From assembly GCA_964492065.1 (NCBI GenBank), contig CAZBHH010000035.1, forward strand, positions 1-20,467: a stretch of 20,467 nt of DNA. Reading direction: 5' to 3'. Of this stretch, positions 8,142 through 16,400 are shown in pieces. The notes beneath the pieces were generated by a model that was not told where the DNA came from, did not search any database, and worked only from the letters and a program-made list of their open reading frames with translations. Position 1 is the first letter of the stretch. Each line of letters opens with the position of its first letter. The stretch comes from JADKAC01 sp964492065 (lineage in GTDB: Bacteria; Bacteroidota; Bacteroidia; Chitinophagales; BACL12). A program made the translations under genes and the position numbers.

Positions 8142-9218
8142 ATGCAATTGATTGCAAAACTTCAGGCGATAAAAGAAAAATGGATACAAATCCAGGAGCA
8201 ACTCAGCGATCCGGAACTGGTTAAGGACATGAAGCGCTTCAAACAGCTCAACAAGGAATACAAGGATATGAGCCCGGTGGTGGAGGCATTTGATGCTTAT
8301 CAACTCGTTGTGAGCAATGCCGAAAACTGCAGGCAATTGTTATACGCCGAAAAGGATGCCGAACTACTGGCGATGGCGAAAGAAGAATTGGGAACGCTGG
8401 AAGCGAGAAAAGCACAACTGGAAGAGGAAATTAAAATGCTGCTTGTCCCCAGGGATGCGGAAGATGAGAAGAATGCCATACTCGAAATACGTGCGGGAAC
8501 CGGCGGGGATGAAGCGGGCATTTTTGCCGGAGACCTGTACAAGATGTACAGCCGGTATTTCGACAAACAGGGATGGAAGTCGGAAGTGATAACGATGAAT
8601 GAAAGTGAAAAAGGCGGCTATAAGGAAATCGTAGTGGAAGTACAGGGCCAGGATGTGTATGGCAGATTAAAATACGAATCGGGGGTGCATCGGGTGCAAC
8701 GTGTTCCCGAGACGGAAAGCCAGGGACGGGTACATACTTCGGCGGCAACGGTAGCTGTGCTGCCCGAAGCCGAAGAAGTGGATGTTGTCATCAATATGAA
8801 CGATGTAAAGGTGGATACTTTTCGTGCATCGGGCGCAGGAGGACAACACGTCAATAAAACGGAAAGCGCCATCCGAATGACGCATATCCCGACGGGCATC
8901 GTCGTGGAATGCCAGGATGAGCGATCGCAGATGAAAAATAAAGACAAAGCGCTGAAAGTACTGCGCACACGCATATACGAAAAAGCCTATAATGCACATG
9001 TCGAGAAAATTTCGAAACAGAGAAAGACCCTGGTAAGCACCGGCGACCGCTCGGCAAAAATCCGCACATACAATTTCCCGCAAGGCAGAGTAACAGACCA
9101 TCGCATCAATTTCACGATGTACAATTTACCGGAAGTTATGAATGGTTATATCGATGAACTGGTGGACGCACTGCAACTCGCCGAGAATGCCGAAAAAATG
9201 AAGGCGGGAGGCTGGTGA
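8142..9218 (+). CDS. prfA: Peptide chain release factor 1 (RF1)
   Basis: 358 residues, normal RF1 length. It recognises UAA and UAG in the ribosomal A site and triggers peptide release. The N-terminal coiled coil is followed by GTGGDEAGIFAGDL (about 119-132). The codon-recognition tripeptide is PET at 189-191 in RVPETESQGR, the PxT form that marks RF1; RF2 has SPF here. The catalytic loop GAGGQHVNKTESAIR (231-245) contains the GGQ that is methylated by PrmC, and CQDERSQMKNK follows. It is 35 bases after the propeller gene and probably shares its transcript. prmC, a common neighbour of prfA, is not here. Confidence 0.97.
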   Translation: MQLIAKLQAIKEKWIQIQEQLSDPELVKDMKRFKQLNKEYKDMSPVVEAFDAYQLVVSNAENCRQLLYAEKDAELLAMAKEELGTLEARKAQLEEEIKMLLVPRDAEDEKNAILEIRAGTGGDEAGIFAGDLYKMYSRYFDKQGWKSEVITMNESEKGGYKEIVVEVQGQDVYGRLKYESGVHRVQRVPETESQGRVHTSAATVAVLPEAEEVDVVINMNDVKVDTFRASGAGGQHVNKTESAIRMTHIPTGIVVECQDERSQMKNKDKALKVLRTRIYEKAYNAHVEKISKQRKTLVSTGDRSAKIRTYNFPQGRVTDHRINFTMYNLPEVMNGYIDELVDALQLAENAEKMKAGGW

Positions 9219-9229
9219 GCGGGATGCGG
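9214..9229 (+). repeat. 16-bp direct repeat, copy 1
   Basis: GGTGAGCGGGATGCGG occurs here, spanning the prfA stop codon, and again exactly at 11874-11889. Outside these 16 bases the two sites do not obviously match. A random pair of this length in a 20-kb window is unlikely but not impossible. Confidence 0.5.
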
Positions 9230-9261
9230 CAATGGAATTACGGCTGCGCATTATTTGTTTT
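9226..9261 (+). terminator. Possible terminator after prfA
   Basis: GCGGC (9226-9230) can pair with GCTGC (9243-9247) with one G-T wobble; ATGCG/CGCAT is an alternative pairing at the same place. The following bases ATTATTTGTTTT are T-rich but interrupted. It lies just after the prfA stop and before the convergent S41 gene, so a terminator is expected here. The stem is short and this is only a candidate. Confidence 0.35.
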
Positions 9262-9272
9262 GGGTAAGTCAG

Positions 9273-10289
9273 TTATTTCAAGATATCAATTGCGGCTTGT
9301 AAGGTAATGTCAAAGCCATCATATACCTGAGATAATGTATTCTTAATGTACACATCGGGGGCTAATCCTATTCCCTCATAACTTATGCCGTCGAATAATT
9401 CCACTTTCTGAGGTACTAACGAGTAAAACCACCCGTTTGCCAATTCCCGTCCAATCATGGTACCATGTGCTCCGCTGGTAGTATCGCCCATAACAGTCAC
9501 GTTGGGTAAAGTCATAAATGCCATCACCGAGCGCTCTCCGGCGCTAATTGTATAGCGGTCGGTAAGAACAACAATGGGTTTGTCAATAAATTCACCTTCG
9601 GGGTGAATATACCATTCATGCCAGTCGGTATAATCATCCGGGCCCTTACCGTTTTTTGTTTTGCTGCGAAATACATATCGGGATTGATTTGTCAATATGC
9701 CAATTTCGGAAAAGCAATATGTGAAATCACCACCCGTGTTGTGCCGCATATCGATTATATATCCGTTGACATCGGGATATGAATTTAAAAAATCAGTCAA
9801 CTCAAAGAAGTTTTCACCCACATAATTAAAATAAATATACCCCACATTCTCATCTTTAATTTTACCGTAGAAATAACTGTTATCAGTTCCTTCGCGATAT
9901 CCGGCCGCCAGATAGGATTTTACTACCGGAAAGCTGAACAGTGCATCATCGATGCGCTCATTCATAATCTTGTTGGAAATAAATACTTCCCTGCCGGGAG
10001 CGGTAAGGGTTACATGGCCATCATCCAACACACTCAATAACTGCGTAAGAATGGAGAATAATTCATCGTCTGTAGTGGATTCATTCACCATTGACCGGAA
10101 AGTATTGTACTGTGTCAGCCAATTGACATTTCTCTCTTCAAAAGGTGCATACTCCTCGTGAAATGTTTGCCAGAGATTTTCAAAAACAGCTTCCGGGTTG
10201 TCACCTGGCTGTTCGATAAATAATTTTTCACAACTGGTTAAAATGAGTGACCCCATCGCCAGAATAAATATTATATTTACGTGTCTCAT
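9273..10289 (-). CDS. S41 family peptidase, lipoprotein
   Basis: About 338 residues from the ATG at 10289. The start gives MRHVNIIFILAMGSLILTSC, a signal peptide with an LTSC lipobox; the upstream ATG at 10304 only adds five residues. S41 landmarks, numbered from the longer form, are LDDGHVTL (93-100, with His97), GYIIDMRHNTGG (181-192) and the nucleophile block YTISAGE with Ser254 (251-257). After this, where CtpA-type enzymes have the catalytic Lys in GEKTFGKG, this protein has GDTTSGAHG with no Lys. It therefore looks like the Ser-His-Glu (tricorn/IRBP-like) branch. No PDZ domain is evident. The stop of the preceding beta-barrel gene is only four bases before the start, so the two form an operon. 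A peptidase acting at the envelope is likely; its substrate is unknown. Confidence 0.82.
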   Translation of the reverse strand: MRHVNIIFILAMGSLILTSCEKLFIEQPGDNPEAVFENLWQTFHEEYAPFEERNVNWLTQYNTFRSMVNESTTDDELFSILTQLLSVLDDGHVTLTAPGREVFISNKIMNERIDDALFSFPVVKSYLAAGYREGTDNSYFYGKIKDENVGYIYFNYVGENFFELTDFLNSYPDVNGYIIDMRHNTGGDFTYCFSEIGILTNQSRYVFRSKTKNGKGPDDYTDWHEWYIHPEGEFIDKPIVVLTDRYTISAGERSVMAFMTLPNVTVMGDTTSGAHGTMIGRELANGWFYSLVPQKVELFDGISYEGIGLAPDVYIKNTLSQVYDGFDITLQAAIDILK

Positions 10290-10293
10290 AATT

Positions 10294-11115
10294 TTAAAAT
10301 GCAAAGGATACGGTTATGTTTATTGAGTTTTGCAAAGACAACAGATAGCGGGGTTCGCTCATATGAATATATTCCAAAAGATAGCCCATTCCTAAATCCC
10401 AGCGACCTCCGGGATGATATATGTATTTCAATTCGAAATCGAACATTTGCATATTGCCGGGATTAGCCAATTGGCCATCGCCGATTAAATCTGCAAAGGT
10501 CTGTAACCCGGAATGGGAACTTATGTTTTCAATAAATGCATCATCGTTTACCAAATAAGGAGAGCGTGCCAACCAGTAAACTAAGGGCATTTTTACAGTT
10601 GCGGCAATTCGACTTTCCGATGTTATTTGTCTTTCACAGGATCCGAATACACCCAATCCGAAAGTAGCGAAATACCCAAAACTGCTGATACGGCCGAAAA
10701 TGTAATTCATTGACTGAATATCCGACGAAAACAAAACGCCGGCAGCCAAGGTGGTTTGTTGTTTTTCATAAAAATTTCTGGCGAACCCGTAATCGAGATT
10801 GACCAGGTTGAAACTATGCGGGTAAGCCTTGTGCGGATCTCCGTGAAAGTAAAAGATAAACGGTCCGCTCACCATTGGATTAAAATTTGAATAGCGAAGG
10901 CTCACAACCTGCAGGAATTTGGCTTCTCTGGAATAATCTAATCCAAAATGAAACAATGAAAGGTCGTTATGAATAAAGGGTGAAAAAATTATATCCTGAC
11001 GCATCAGGTTGCTTATCCCTATATCCAAATGCAACGCATTCTTTCTATCCGTTTCCTGACCAAAACCGAAAAATGTAGTAGTCAAGATAACAAAAAGTAT
11101 TACTGATATTTTCAT
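10294..11115 (-). CDS. Predicted outer-membrane beta-barrel protein, unknown function
   Basis: About 274 residues from ATG 11115, chosen because it gives MKISVILFVILTTTFFGFGQ, a Sec signal peptide with likely cleavage near GFG-QE; the longer start at 11151 would add 12 unlikely residues. The mature part alternates polar and aromatic or hydrophobic residues in short strands, for example SLFHFGLDYS, QVVSLRYSNF and FDFELKYIYHPGG. It ends INITVSFAF, and a C-terminal Phe is typical of BAM-assembled barrels. No close family is recognised. An AGGAA about six bases before the ATG could be a ribosome binding site. It is followed four bases later by the S41 lipoprotein gene, suggesting joint function at the outer membrane. 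Base composition is clearly lower in GC than prfA or kynU. Confidence 0.62.
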   Translation of the reverse strand: MKISVILFVILTTTFFGFGQETDRKNALHLDIGISNLMRQDIIFSPFIHNDLSLFHFGLDYSREAKFLQVVSLRYSNFNPMVSGPFIFYFHGDPHKAYPHSFNLVNLDYGFARNFYEKQQTTLAAGVLFSSDIQSMNYIFGRISSFGYFATFGLGVFGSCERQITSESRIAATVKMPLVYWLARSPYLVNDDAFIENISSHSGLQTFADLIGDGQLANPGNMQMFDFELKYIYHPGGRWDLGMGYLLEYIHMSEPRYLLSLQNSINITVSFAF

Positions 11116-11458
11116 AGTCGTTCCTGTGATTATTGTGGTTAACCTGAACAAATAGGGAGGCTTCTGTGATATCTGGAATGTAAACCAATTCTAATACTTG
11201 AGAAAATTCAAAATATGAAATTGTTGTTCCAGGTAATTTCAATGGATTGTAAATATAGGTAACTTTAATACTATCCTGATACATGATTATTAAAAATAAC
11301 ACTCTTTAACAGCCTTCATTTTGATAAAGGGCTTTGTCCATGACTACCTGTATTTTCCCGACTTGTACCCTGCAGAAGTAGTACGGCTGTAAGTAATTGA
11401 ATATCAGATCCATGTATTTTGTTCACTTATTTTTACCGCACTAAAGGAGCGTTTTGGT
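11116..11458. other. AT-rich stretch without a recognisable gene
   Basis: About 340 bases between the barrel gene and the transposase relic. A hand count of 11221-11280 gives 17 G/C of 60 (28%), far below the neighbouring genes. A minus-strand reading frame at 11045-11302 runs through part of it, but it overlaps the barrel gene and has no recognisable motif. The barrel operon promoter should be here; I see only CCTATTTG-like sequence near 11150, not a good consensus. TAAAGGAGC about ten bases before 11459 looks like a leftover ribosome binding site of the transposase. Confidence 0.5.
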
Positions 11459-11755
11459 ATGAGAATAAGGGTAGTAAAGACCGCATTAAAAGCCAAAGCA
11501 GTTCAGGTAATCCGGTATCAAAATAATAAAAGGATTGTTGTGCAGCACATCGGCAGGCACACAACGGAGTTGAATTGGAAAAATGGTTGATTATTGCTGG
11601 TGGGTGGATGAAGGGTTATTCTACACAATTCATTATTTTCCCGATGAACGCCCTAACAAATTATTGGATCTCAGTCACTGCACTTTTATCGGTGTGCAAA
11701 ATAGTTATTTCTATCAGCTGATACGCACCATTCAAGATGGATTCTGTACTCCATA
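11459..11755 (+). pseudogene. N-terminal relic of an IS1634-like DDE transposase, frameshifted
   Basis: The ATG at 11459 opens 43 codons ending at TGA 11588-11590. The sequence MRIRVVKTALKAKAVQVI then IRYQNNKRIVVQHIG matches the start of Bacteroidota IS1634/IS4-superfamily transposases (pattern KTASGxxAVQVxRY...VVxHIG). The next family segment continues in other frames: TTELEKW follows if one shift is made near 11575. Then FPDERPNKLLDLSHCTFIGV, and YFYQLIRTIQDGF, lie in the frame of 11583, from about 11637 to 11755. So at least two frameshifts have broken it. The DDE catalytic part is absent, leaving roughly the first 100 residues. AAAGGAGC upstream is a plausible original ribosome binding site. 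Family assignment is from memory of the pattern, not a search. Confidence 0.68.
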
Positions 11756-11824
11756 TCACCCATTCAGACAAGAGTTATGTAATTGGTTGAGAAAAATATA
11801 TTTGTCATGTGAACCGTTATCTCG

Positions 11825-11854
11825 ATAGCGGTTGGCTTCCCCGCCAACCGCTGA
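11825..11854. repeat. Perfect inverted repeat (strong hairpin)
   Basis: GCGGTTGGC (11828-11836) and GCCAACCGC (11843-11851) are perfect inverted copies with a six-base loop TTCCCC. One more A-T pair and a T-G pair extend the stem outwards. There is no T run on either side, so it is not a standard terminator. It lies beside the transposase relic and 20 bases before the second 16-bp repeat copy. It may be an element end, a dispersed repeat or an RNA structure. Confidence 0.6.
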
Positions 11855-11873
11855 CAGGGGGCGCACGGCGGCA

Positions 11874-11889
11874 GGTGAGCGGGATGCGG
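11874..11889 (+). repeat. 16-bp direct repeat, copy 2
   Basis: Exact second copy of GGTGAGCGGGATGCGG, the first being at the prfA stop (9214-9229). The two copies bracket the AT-rich protease/barrel/transposase segment in the same orientation, about 2.66 kb apart. The copy is longer than a usual IS target-site duplication. Confidence 0.5.
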
Positions 11890-12052
11890 TTGGAAAGGAC
11901 ACCAAACACAGACAGGTTGTGTGCGCTTTTGTCCACGCCAAATTTCTTGTACTTCCCGTTTGAGCCTTAAGATTATCCGGTACTTTAAAGAATCTCTTCT
12001 CCATTTTCTCTACTTCCTAAGGTTAAAAACAGAGGGTAAAATGAGCGATGTA

Positions 12053-13324
12053 TTATTGATTTAGCAGGTGGGCAAAGCGCCATACATCTTCAAAAGTATT
12101 GTACAAAGGAACCGGCGCTATGCGGATGACATTGGGTTCTCTCCAGTCGGCAATTATCCCTTGTGCAGTCAGTCGGTCGAACACGGTTTTGCCGTTGTCG
12201 CCCGTCAGCAGTGACAACTGGCAGCCTCGTTCCCGTTGATCGGCGGGCGTAATGATTTGCAGATGCGCCGGGTTACTTTGCCGTATTAAAAACTCCAGGT
12301 AACCGGTCAACAGCAGGCTCTTGATGCGCAATGCATCCATACCCGCTGCATCGAACAATTCCAATGCCGCCCGGTGTGCCGCCATGGGTAAAATTTGCGC
12401 ATTGCTCTGTTGCCATCCGGCGGCGCCGGGCTGGGGAACAAAATTCTTCTGCATTTGAAAGCGAGTATCTTCTGCATTGCCCCACCAGCCTGCAAACCGG
12501 GGCAAATCGAAATTGCGGCAATGGCGCTCATGGACAAATACGCCGCTGATACCGCCGGGTCCTGAGTTCAGGTATTTATACGAACACCAACAGGCGAAGT
12601 CCACATTCCAGTCGTGCAGTTGCAGCGGCACATTTCCGGCGGCATGCGCCAGGTCATACCCGGCGACGGCGCCTGCCTTATGCGCAGCAGCGGTTATCTG
12701 TTGCATATCGAACAACTGCCCCGTATAATAATTGACACCTCCGAGCAACACCAGCGCAAGATCATCTGTATGCGCTTCGATAGCGTCGATAATATCTTCT
12801 GTGCGCAGGGTATAGGCTCCGGGCCCGGGTTTTACTTCGATAATGGCATCCTCCGGGTTGAAACCGTGATAGCGCACCTGCATTTCGGCCGCATACTGAT
12901 CGGAGGGGAATGCCATGTATTCCATCAGAATTTTATACCGCTGGGATGTCGGGCGATAGAAAGAAACCATCAGCAGGTTTAAATTCACCGTAAGCGTATT
13001 CATCACCACTACTTCCAATGCTGAGGCGCCCACCAGGCGGGCAACGGGTTGTTCCAGGAAATGGTGATAATAAAACCAGGGATTTTTGCCGTGGATATGT
13101 CCTTCTACGCCCAGGTTTCTCCAATCGGCTAATTCGCATTCTATATATTCTTTTGCCTTCTTCGGTTGCAGGCCCAGCGAGTTGCCGCACAAATAAATTG
13201 CATCGCTCCCATTGAACTGCGGGATGTGAAATTGATTGCGATACGCCCCGAGCGTATCTTTTGCATCGAGTTCTCTCGCATAAGAGAGGCCATTCTTAAA
13301 ATCCGGAATGCTTTGATCTGCCAT
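12053..13324 (-). CDS. kynU: Kynureninase
   Basis: 423 residues, the normal length. A PLP enzyme that splits kynurenine to anthranilate, or 3-hydroxykynurenine to 3-hydroxyanthranilate, plus alanine. Conserved blocks are YLCGNSLGLQPKKAKEY (44-60), EGHIHGKNPWFYYHH (74-88), VVMNTLTVNLNLLMVSFYRP (106-125) and AGYDLAHAAGNVPLQLHDW (221-239). The PLP-binding Lys250 is in CWCSYKYLNSGPGG. PLP-contacting Asp224 and His227 are present. HAAO and ACMSD genes on the same strand nearby point to 3-hydroxykynurenine as the relevant substrate. The start ATG has a TAATTTTA box four bases before it, and a terminator separates it from the upstream T9SS gene, so it should be expressed on its own. Confidence 0.96.
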   Translation of the reverse strand: MADQSIPDFKNGLSYARELDAKDTLGAYRNQFHIPQFNGSDAIYLCGNSLGLQPKKAKEYIECELADWRNLGVEGHIHGKNPWFYYHHFLEQPVARLVGASALEVVVMNTLTVNLNLLMVSFYRPTSQRYKILMEYMAFPSDQYAAEMQVRYHGFNPEDAIIEVKPGPGAYTLRTEDIIDAIEAHTDDLALVLLGGVNYYTGQLFDMQQITAAAHKAGAVAGYDLAHAAGNVPLQLHDWNVDFACWCSYKYLNSGPGGISGVFVHERHCRNFDLPRFAGWWGNAEDTRFQMQKNFVPQPGAAGWQQSNAQILPMAAHRAALELFDAAGMDALRIKSLLLTGYLEFLIRQSNPAHLQIITPADQRERGCQLSLLTGDNGKTVFDRLTAQGIIADWREPNVIRIAPVPLYNTFEDVWRFAHLLNQ

Positions 13325-13328
13325 CGGG

Positions 13329-13336
13329 TAAAATTA
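13329..13336 (-). promoter_or_regulatory. -7 promoter box immediately before kynU
   Basis: Minus-strand TAATTTTA matches TAnnTTTG at seven of eight positions. Four bases (CCCG) separate it from the kynU ATG. The T run of the upstream terminator (13353-13360) supplies a TTTG 15 bases upstream, closer than the usual 19-21, so the -33 part is doubtful. Confidence 0.5.
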
Positions 13337-13352
13337 ACGAGTAAATCCCGCC

Positions 13353-13387
13353 AAAAAAAAGCAGGGACAATACACCAACCTCCCTGC
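13353..13387 (-). terminator. Rho-independent terminator of the T9SS gene
   Basis: On the minus strand, GCAGGGA (13387-13381) and TCCCTGC (13367-13361) form a perfect 7-bp stem around a 13-base loop, followed directly by eight T (13360-13353). It lies 22 bases after the T9SS gene stop codon and 28 bases before the kynU start. This is the clearest intrinsic terminator in the window. Confidence 0.88.
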
Positions 13388-13408
13388 CGCTGTAACATTG
13401 TGTTTCGT

Positions 13409-16400
13409 TTATTCAATTATTAAATTGGTTTTATACTCTGCCTGTCCGGTTGTCAGTTGAATGAAATACATTCCGGATGCCAGGGACTTACAATCAATTG
13501 CAATGGAGTGTGCGCCTGCTTTCAGCCATCCGCTGTAAACGGGTAACACCTCCTTACCTGAAATATCCAATACAGTAATGCCGTACTCTCCCGGAACGGC
13601 AAGCCAATAGCTGATTGTCGCCTTATCGGTTGCGGGATTGGGGAATGCCGAGATAAGAACGGGATCGCCTCCAGCAATTCCCGATTGCAGCGTGTTGAAG
13701 TTTTCGATGGAAGAATACCCGGATGTGATTTCGACGGGCGCAGAGAGACAAACGCTCTGCACACTCCATTCATACTCGGTATTTACCGCTAATCCCGTAA
13801 CCTCCCTGGAATTCGTTGCGGCGGTGAGCCCTATCCATTCTCCGCCGAGTTCGCGGTAGCGGATATCGTAGGATTCGGCACAATAGGATGCGTCCCAATG
13901 CAACACGACGGAATTTTCCGTCAGGTCGCTCACTGTTAATCCGGAAGGCGTATTACATCCAATTGCGATATCAAATCCGTTATCATTTCCCGTCAGCGGA
14001 TAATCCGAACTGTTCACCCGGATTCTGTACATATTACCCGTAGCTGCATCTACCGGAATTGTACAGGATATCACTCCTGTTGACGCCGTAGAGGTGAGTG
14101 TCCCGATTACGACCGGCGAAGTAAAACTGCCCGATGCATCAGAGAGTTCTGCGTTAAACACATTGGAGGGATTAAAAGTAATGTCGCACGAGAAATGCAC
14201 GTCCAGTGTTTCATTATTGCAGTATTGCGCCGAGGCGACAGTCGTATTTATCACCGGGTTTGCGGCGAGATCGCTCTGCCAAATACCTCTTCCATAGGTG
14301 GCGGCCACCAGTTTATTGGATGTGTAATGGATTTCCAGCTCATGAATCATCACGTTCGGCAACCCTGTTTGAAACAATACCCAATCGCTGTTAAAATCAT
14401 CTTTGAAGAACACGCCGATATCGGTGCCGACATATACCCTGTTAGCGCTGTTGTTTTCATATACAATCGCATTGACCGGTACGTTGGGCAGAGTGCCGGA
14501 AATATTTGTCCACGTGTTGCCGGCATCTTCGGAATAATACACTTTTTCGCCATCGGCATAACCGCTTAAAGCGATATAAATTTTTTCTTCATCCAGGTTA
14601 TTTACGGCGATATAATTGATGCCGATACTGCCGACGGGCAGTGTTGCAGTAATATCCGTCCATGAGTCGCCCGCATTTACCGAACGTTTCATCTGGCTCA
14701 AGGTTGCGGCATACACGTAATTGGAATTGGAAGGAGCCACAGCGAGAGCAAAGATGTAATTATCGAGCCCCGACGGTTTGGCCGACCAGGAGTTCCCGCC
14801 GTTAGTCGTCTTATACACTGTGGCGTACGCACCGTAATACATAACCGAACTGTTATTGGGATCCATGATATACGGCGTCACCCAGGCGCCATAACCCGGA
14901 GCAACGTATTCCCAATCCGCACCGCCGTTATAAGTTCTGTAAACATCGCCGTACTGATGCGACAAATACATCGTATCCGGATGTTCGGGATGTATTATTG
15001 CTTCCATGCCGTCCCAGGTACTGAGGTCTGCCTCTTCCCAATGTGTGCCATCGAAGAGATTGGTTCCGTTGTCCTGCCAGCCGCTCAATACTATGGAAGG
15101 GTCAGCGGCGCATAAACCGAGGCGATATACCTGCGCAATACGCAATCCGTCACTCAGATCTGTCCATGATTCACCCTTATCATGCGATATAAACAATCCA
15201 CCGTCATTGCCGCTGTAAACGATATTTTCATCGGTGGGATGACACAGGAATGCGTGGTTATCCGCATGTACATACGAATCGCCTTCCGGCGGATAATATT
15301 CGGATTTCTTTGACCAGTTTGAACCGCCGTTTGTCGATCTCGTCACTTCGAGTCCGCCGGCAAACACCAGGTTTTCATCTACGTCTGACACGGTAAAGGC
15401 ATTGTCGTAATAGCCAAAGAACATTGTCTTGGAAGCAGGTGAATTCATGTATTCCCAATTCGACCCGCCATCGGTGGATTTATAAAAATCCGTCGTCCAG
15501 CTGCCGGTGAGCACGTAAATAAAATCGGGATCGGCGGCCGTGGTTTCAATGGACATTCTGTCGCCGGCCTCACCTAAATTATTCTTGAGCAGTGTCCACG
15601 TTTCACCGGCATCTGTACTTTTATACACATCCCGGTCGCCTACCGCATACACGATATCCGCATCGCCGGGTTTAAATGCCATATCGTAAAAATGTGTATC
15701 CTCCACGTTGCTCCAGGATGTTGCGGCATCGTCGCTGCGGAACAATCCATTGCGTGTTGCCGCCAATAAAATATCGGGGTTGTCGGGATGAATCAGCAGG
15801 CGTTGTACTATTTCCAGATCTTCCTGCAAATACGATAAGCCCGTGGGTTCCCAGGTGAAACCGCCATCGGTGCTTTTCAGTATACCGGCACTGTATAAGC
15901 CGCCCCAGAAATCGTTGTCGGTTTGCCAGGTAGCTTCATAACCGTAGCCGTCGCCGGTGGCGATGTAAATGGTATTCGGGTTGATGGGATCAATGGCGAT
16001 ATCGGCAATACTCAGGACAGGAATACCATCGGTCAATGGCAGCCAGGTAGCTCCCCCATCGGGAGTCTTCCAAACGCCGCCGCTGGCAGTACCGACGAAA
16101 ATGACATTGTCATCGCCGGGATGTAACCGGATAACATTGACCCTGCCTGCGCCGCCGCCGTCAGCGGGCACTTCATCGGTTCCAAACGGCTCCCACCCAC
16201 CGCTTCTCGTACCGCTGTTTACCGGAGGATGAGCGAGTGTATAGGCATGCCATTCTCGGGCGGCAGTGGCCGGGTCGGGCAACCGGCCTGCCGCATCCAC
16301 CCGTGTCTGCATCAGGTAATACCAGCGCATAAATTTCGTGCGCATATCGTCCAGTTTATTTTCCATTGCATCCGGCAATGGCTCCTTTGGCTCCCTGGAG

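Larger units (their letters stand above)
11821..12004 (-). pseudogene. Possible decayed small gene, unknown function
   Basis: On the minus strand, AGGAAG lies eight bases before ATG 12004, which starts MEKRFFKVPDNLKAQ. The open frame continues with unconvincing sequence. If the frame is shifted at about 11960, the continuation reads GKYKKFGVDKSAHNLSVFGV, then LSNRIPLTC, ending at a stop near 11821. That looks more protein-like than the uninterrupted frame. The hairpin and the repeat copy lie inside it, so it could equally be a non-coding dispersed repeat. Function unknown; coding status uncertain. Confidence 0.22.

Noticed and set aside
11045..11302. Minus-strand open frame of 85 codons upstream of the barrel gene
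   Set aside because: It overlaps the barrel gene N terminus in another frame, has no recognisable motif or signal peptide, and lies in AT-rich sequence with uneven composition. The barrel gene start with a proper signal peptide explains the region better.
13522..16232. Many plus-strand and alternative-frame open frames inside the T9SS gene
   Set aside because: They are opposite-strand or shifted shadows of a long, clearly coding, repeat-containing gene and show no protein-like patterns.
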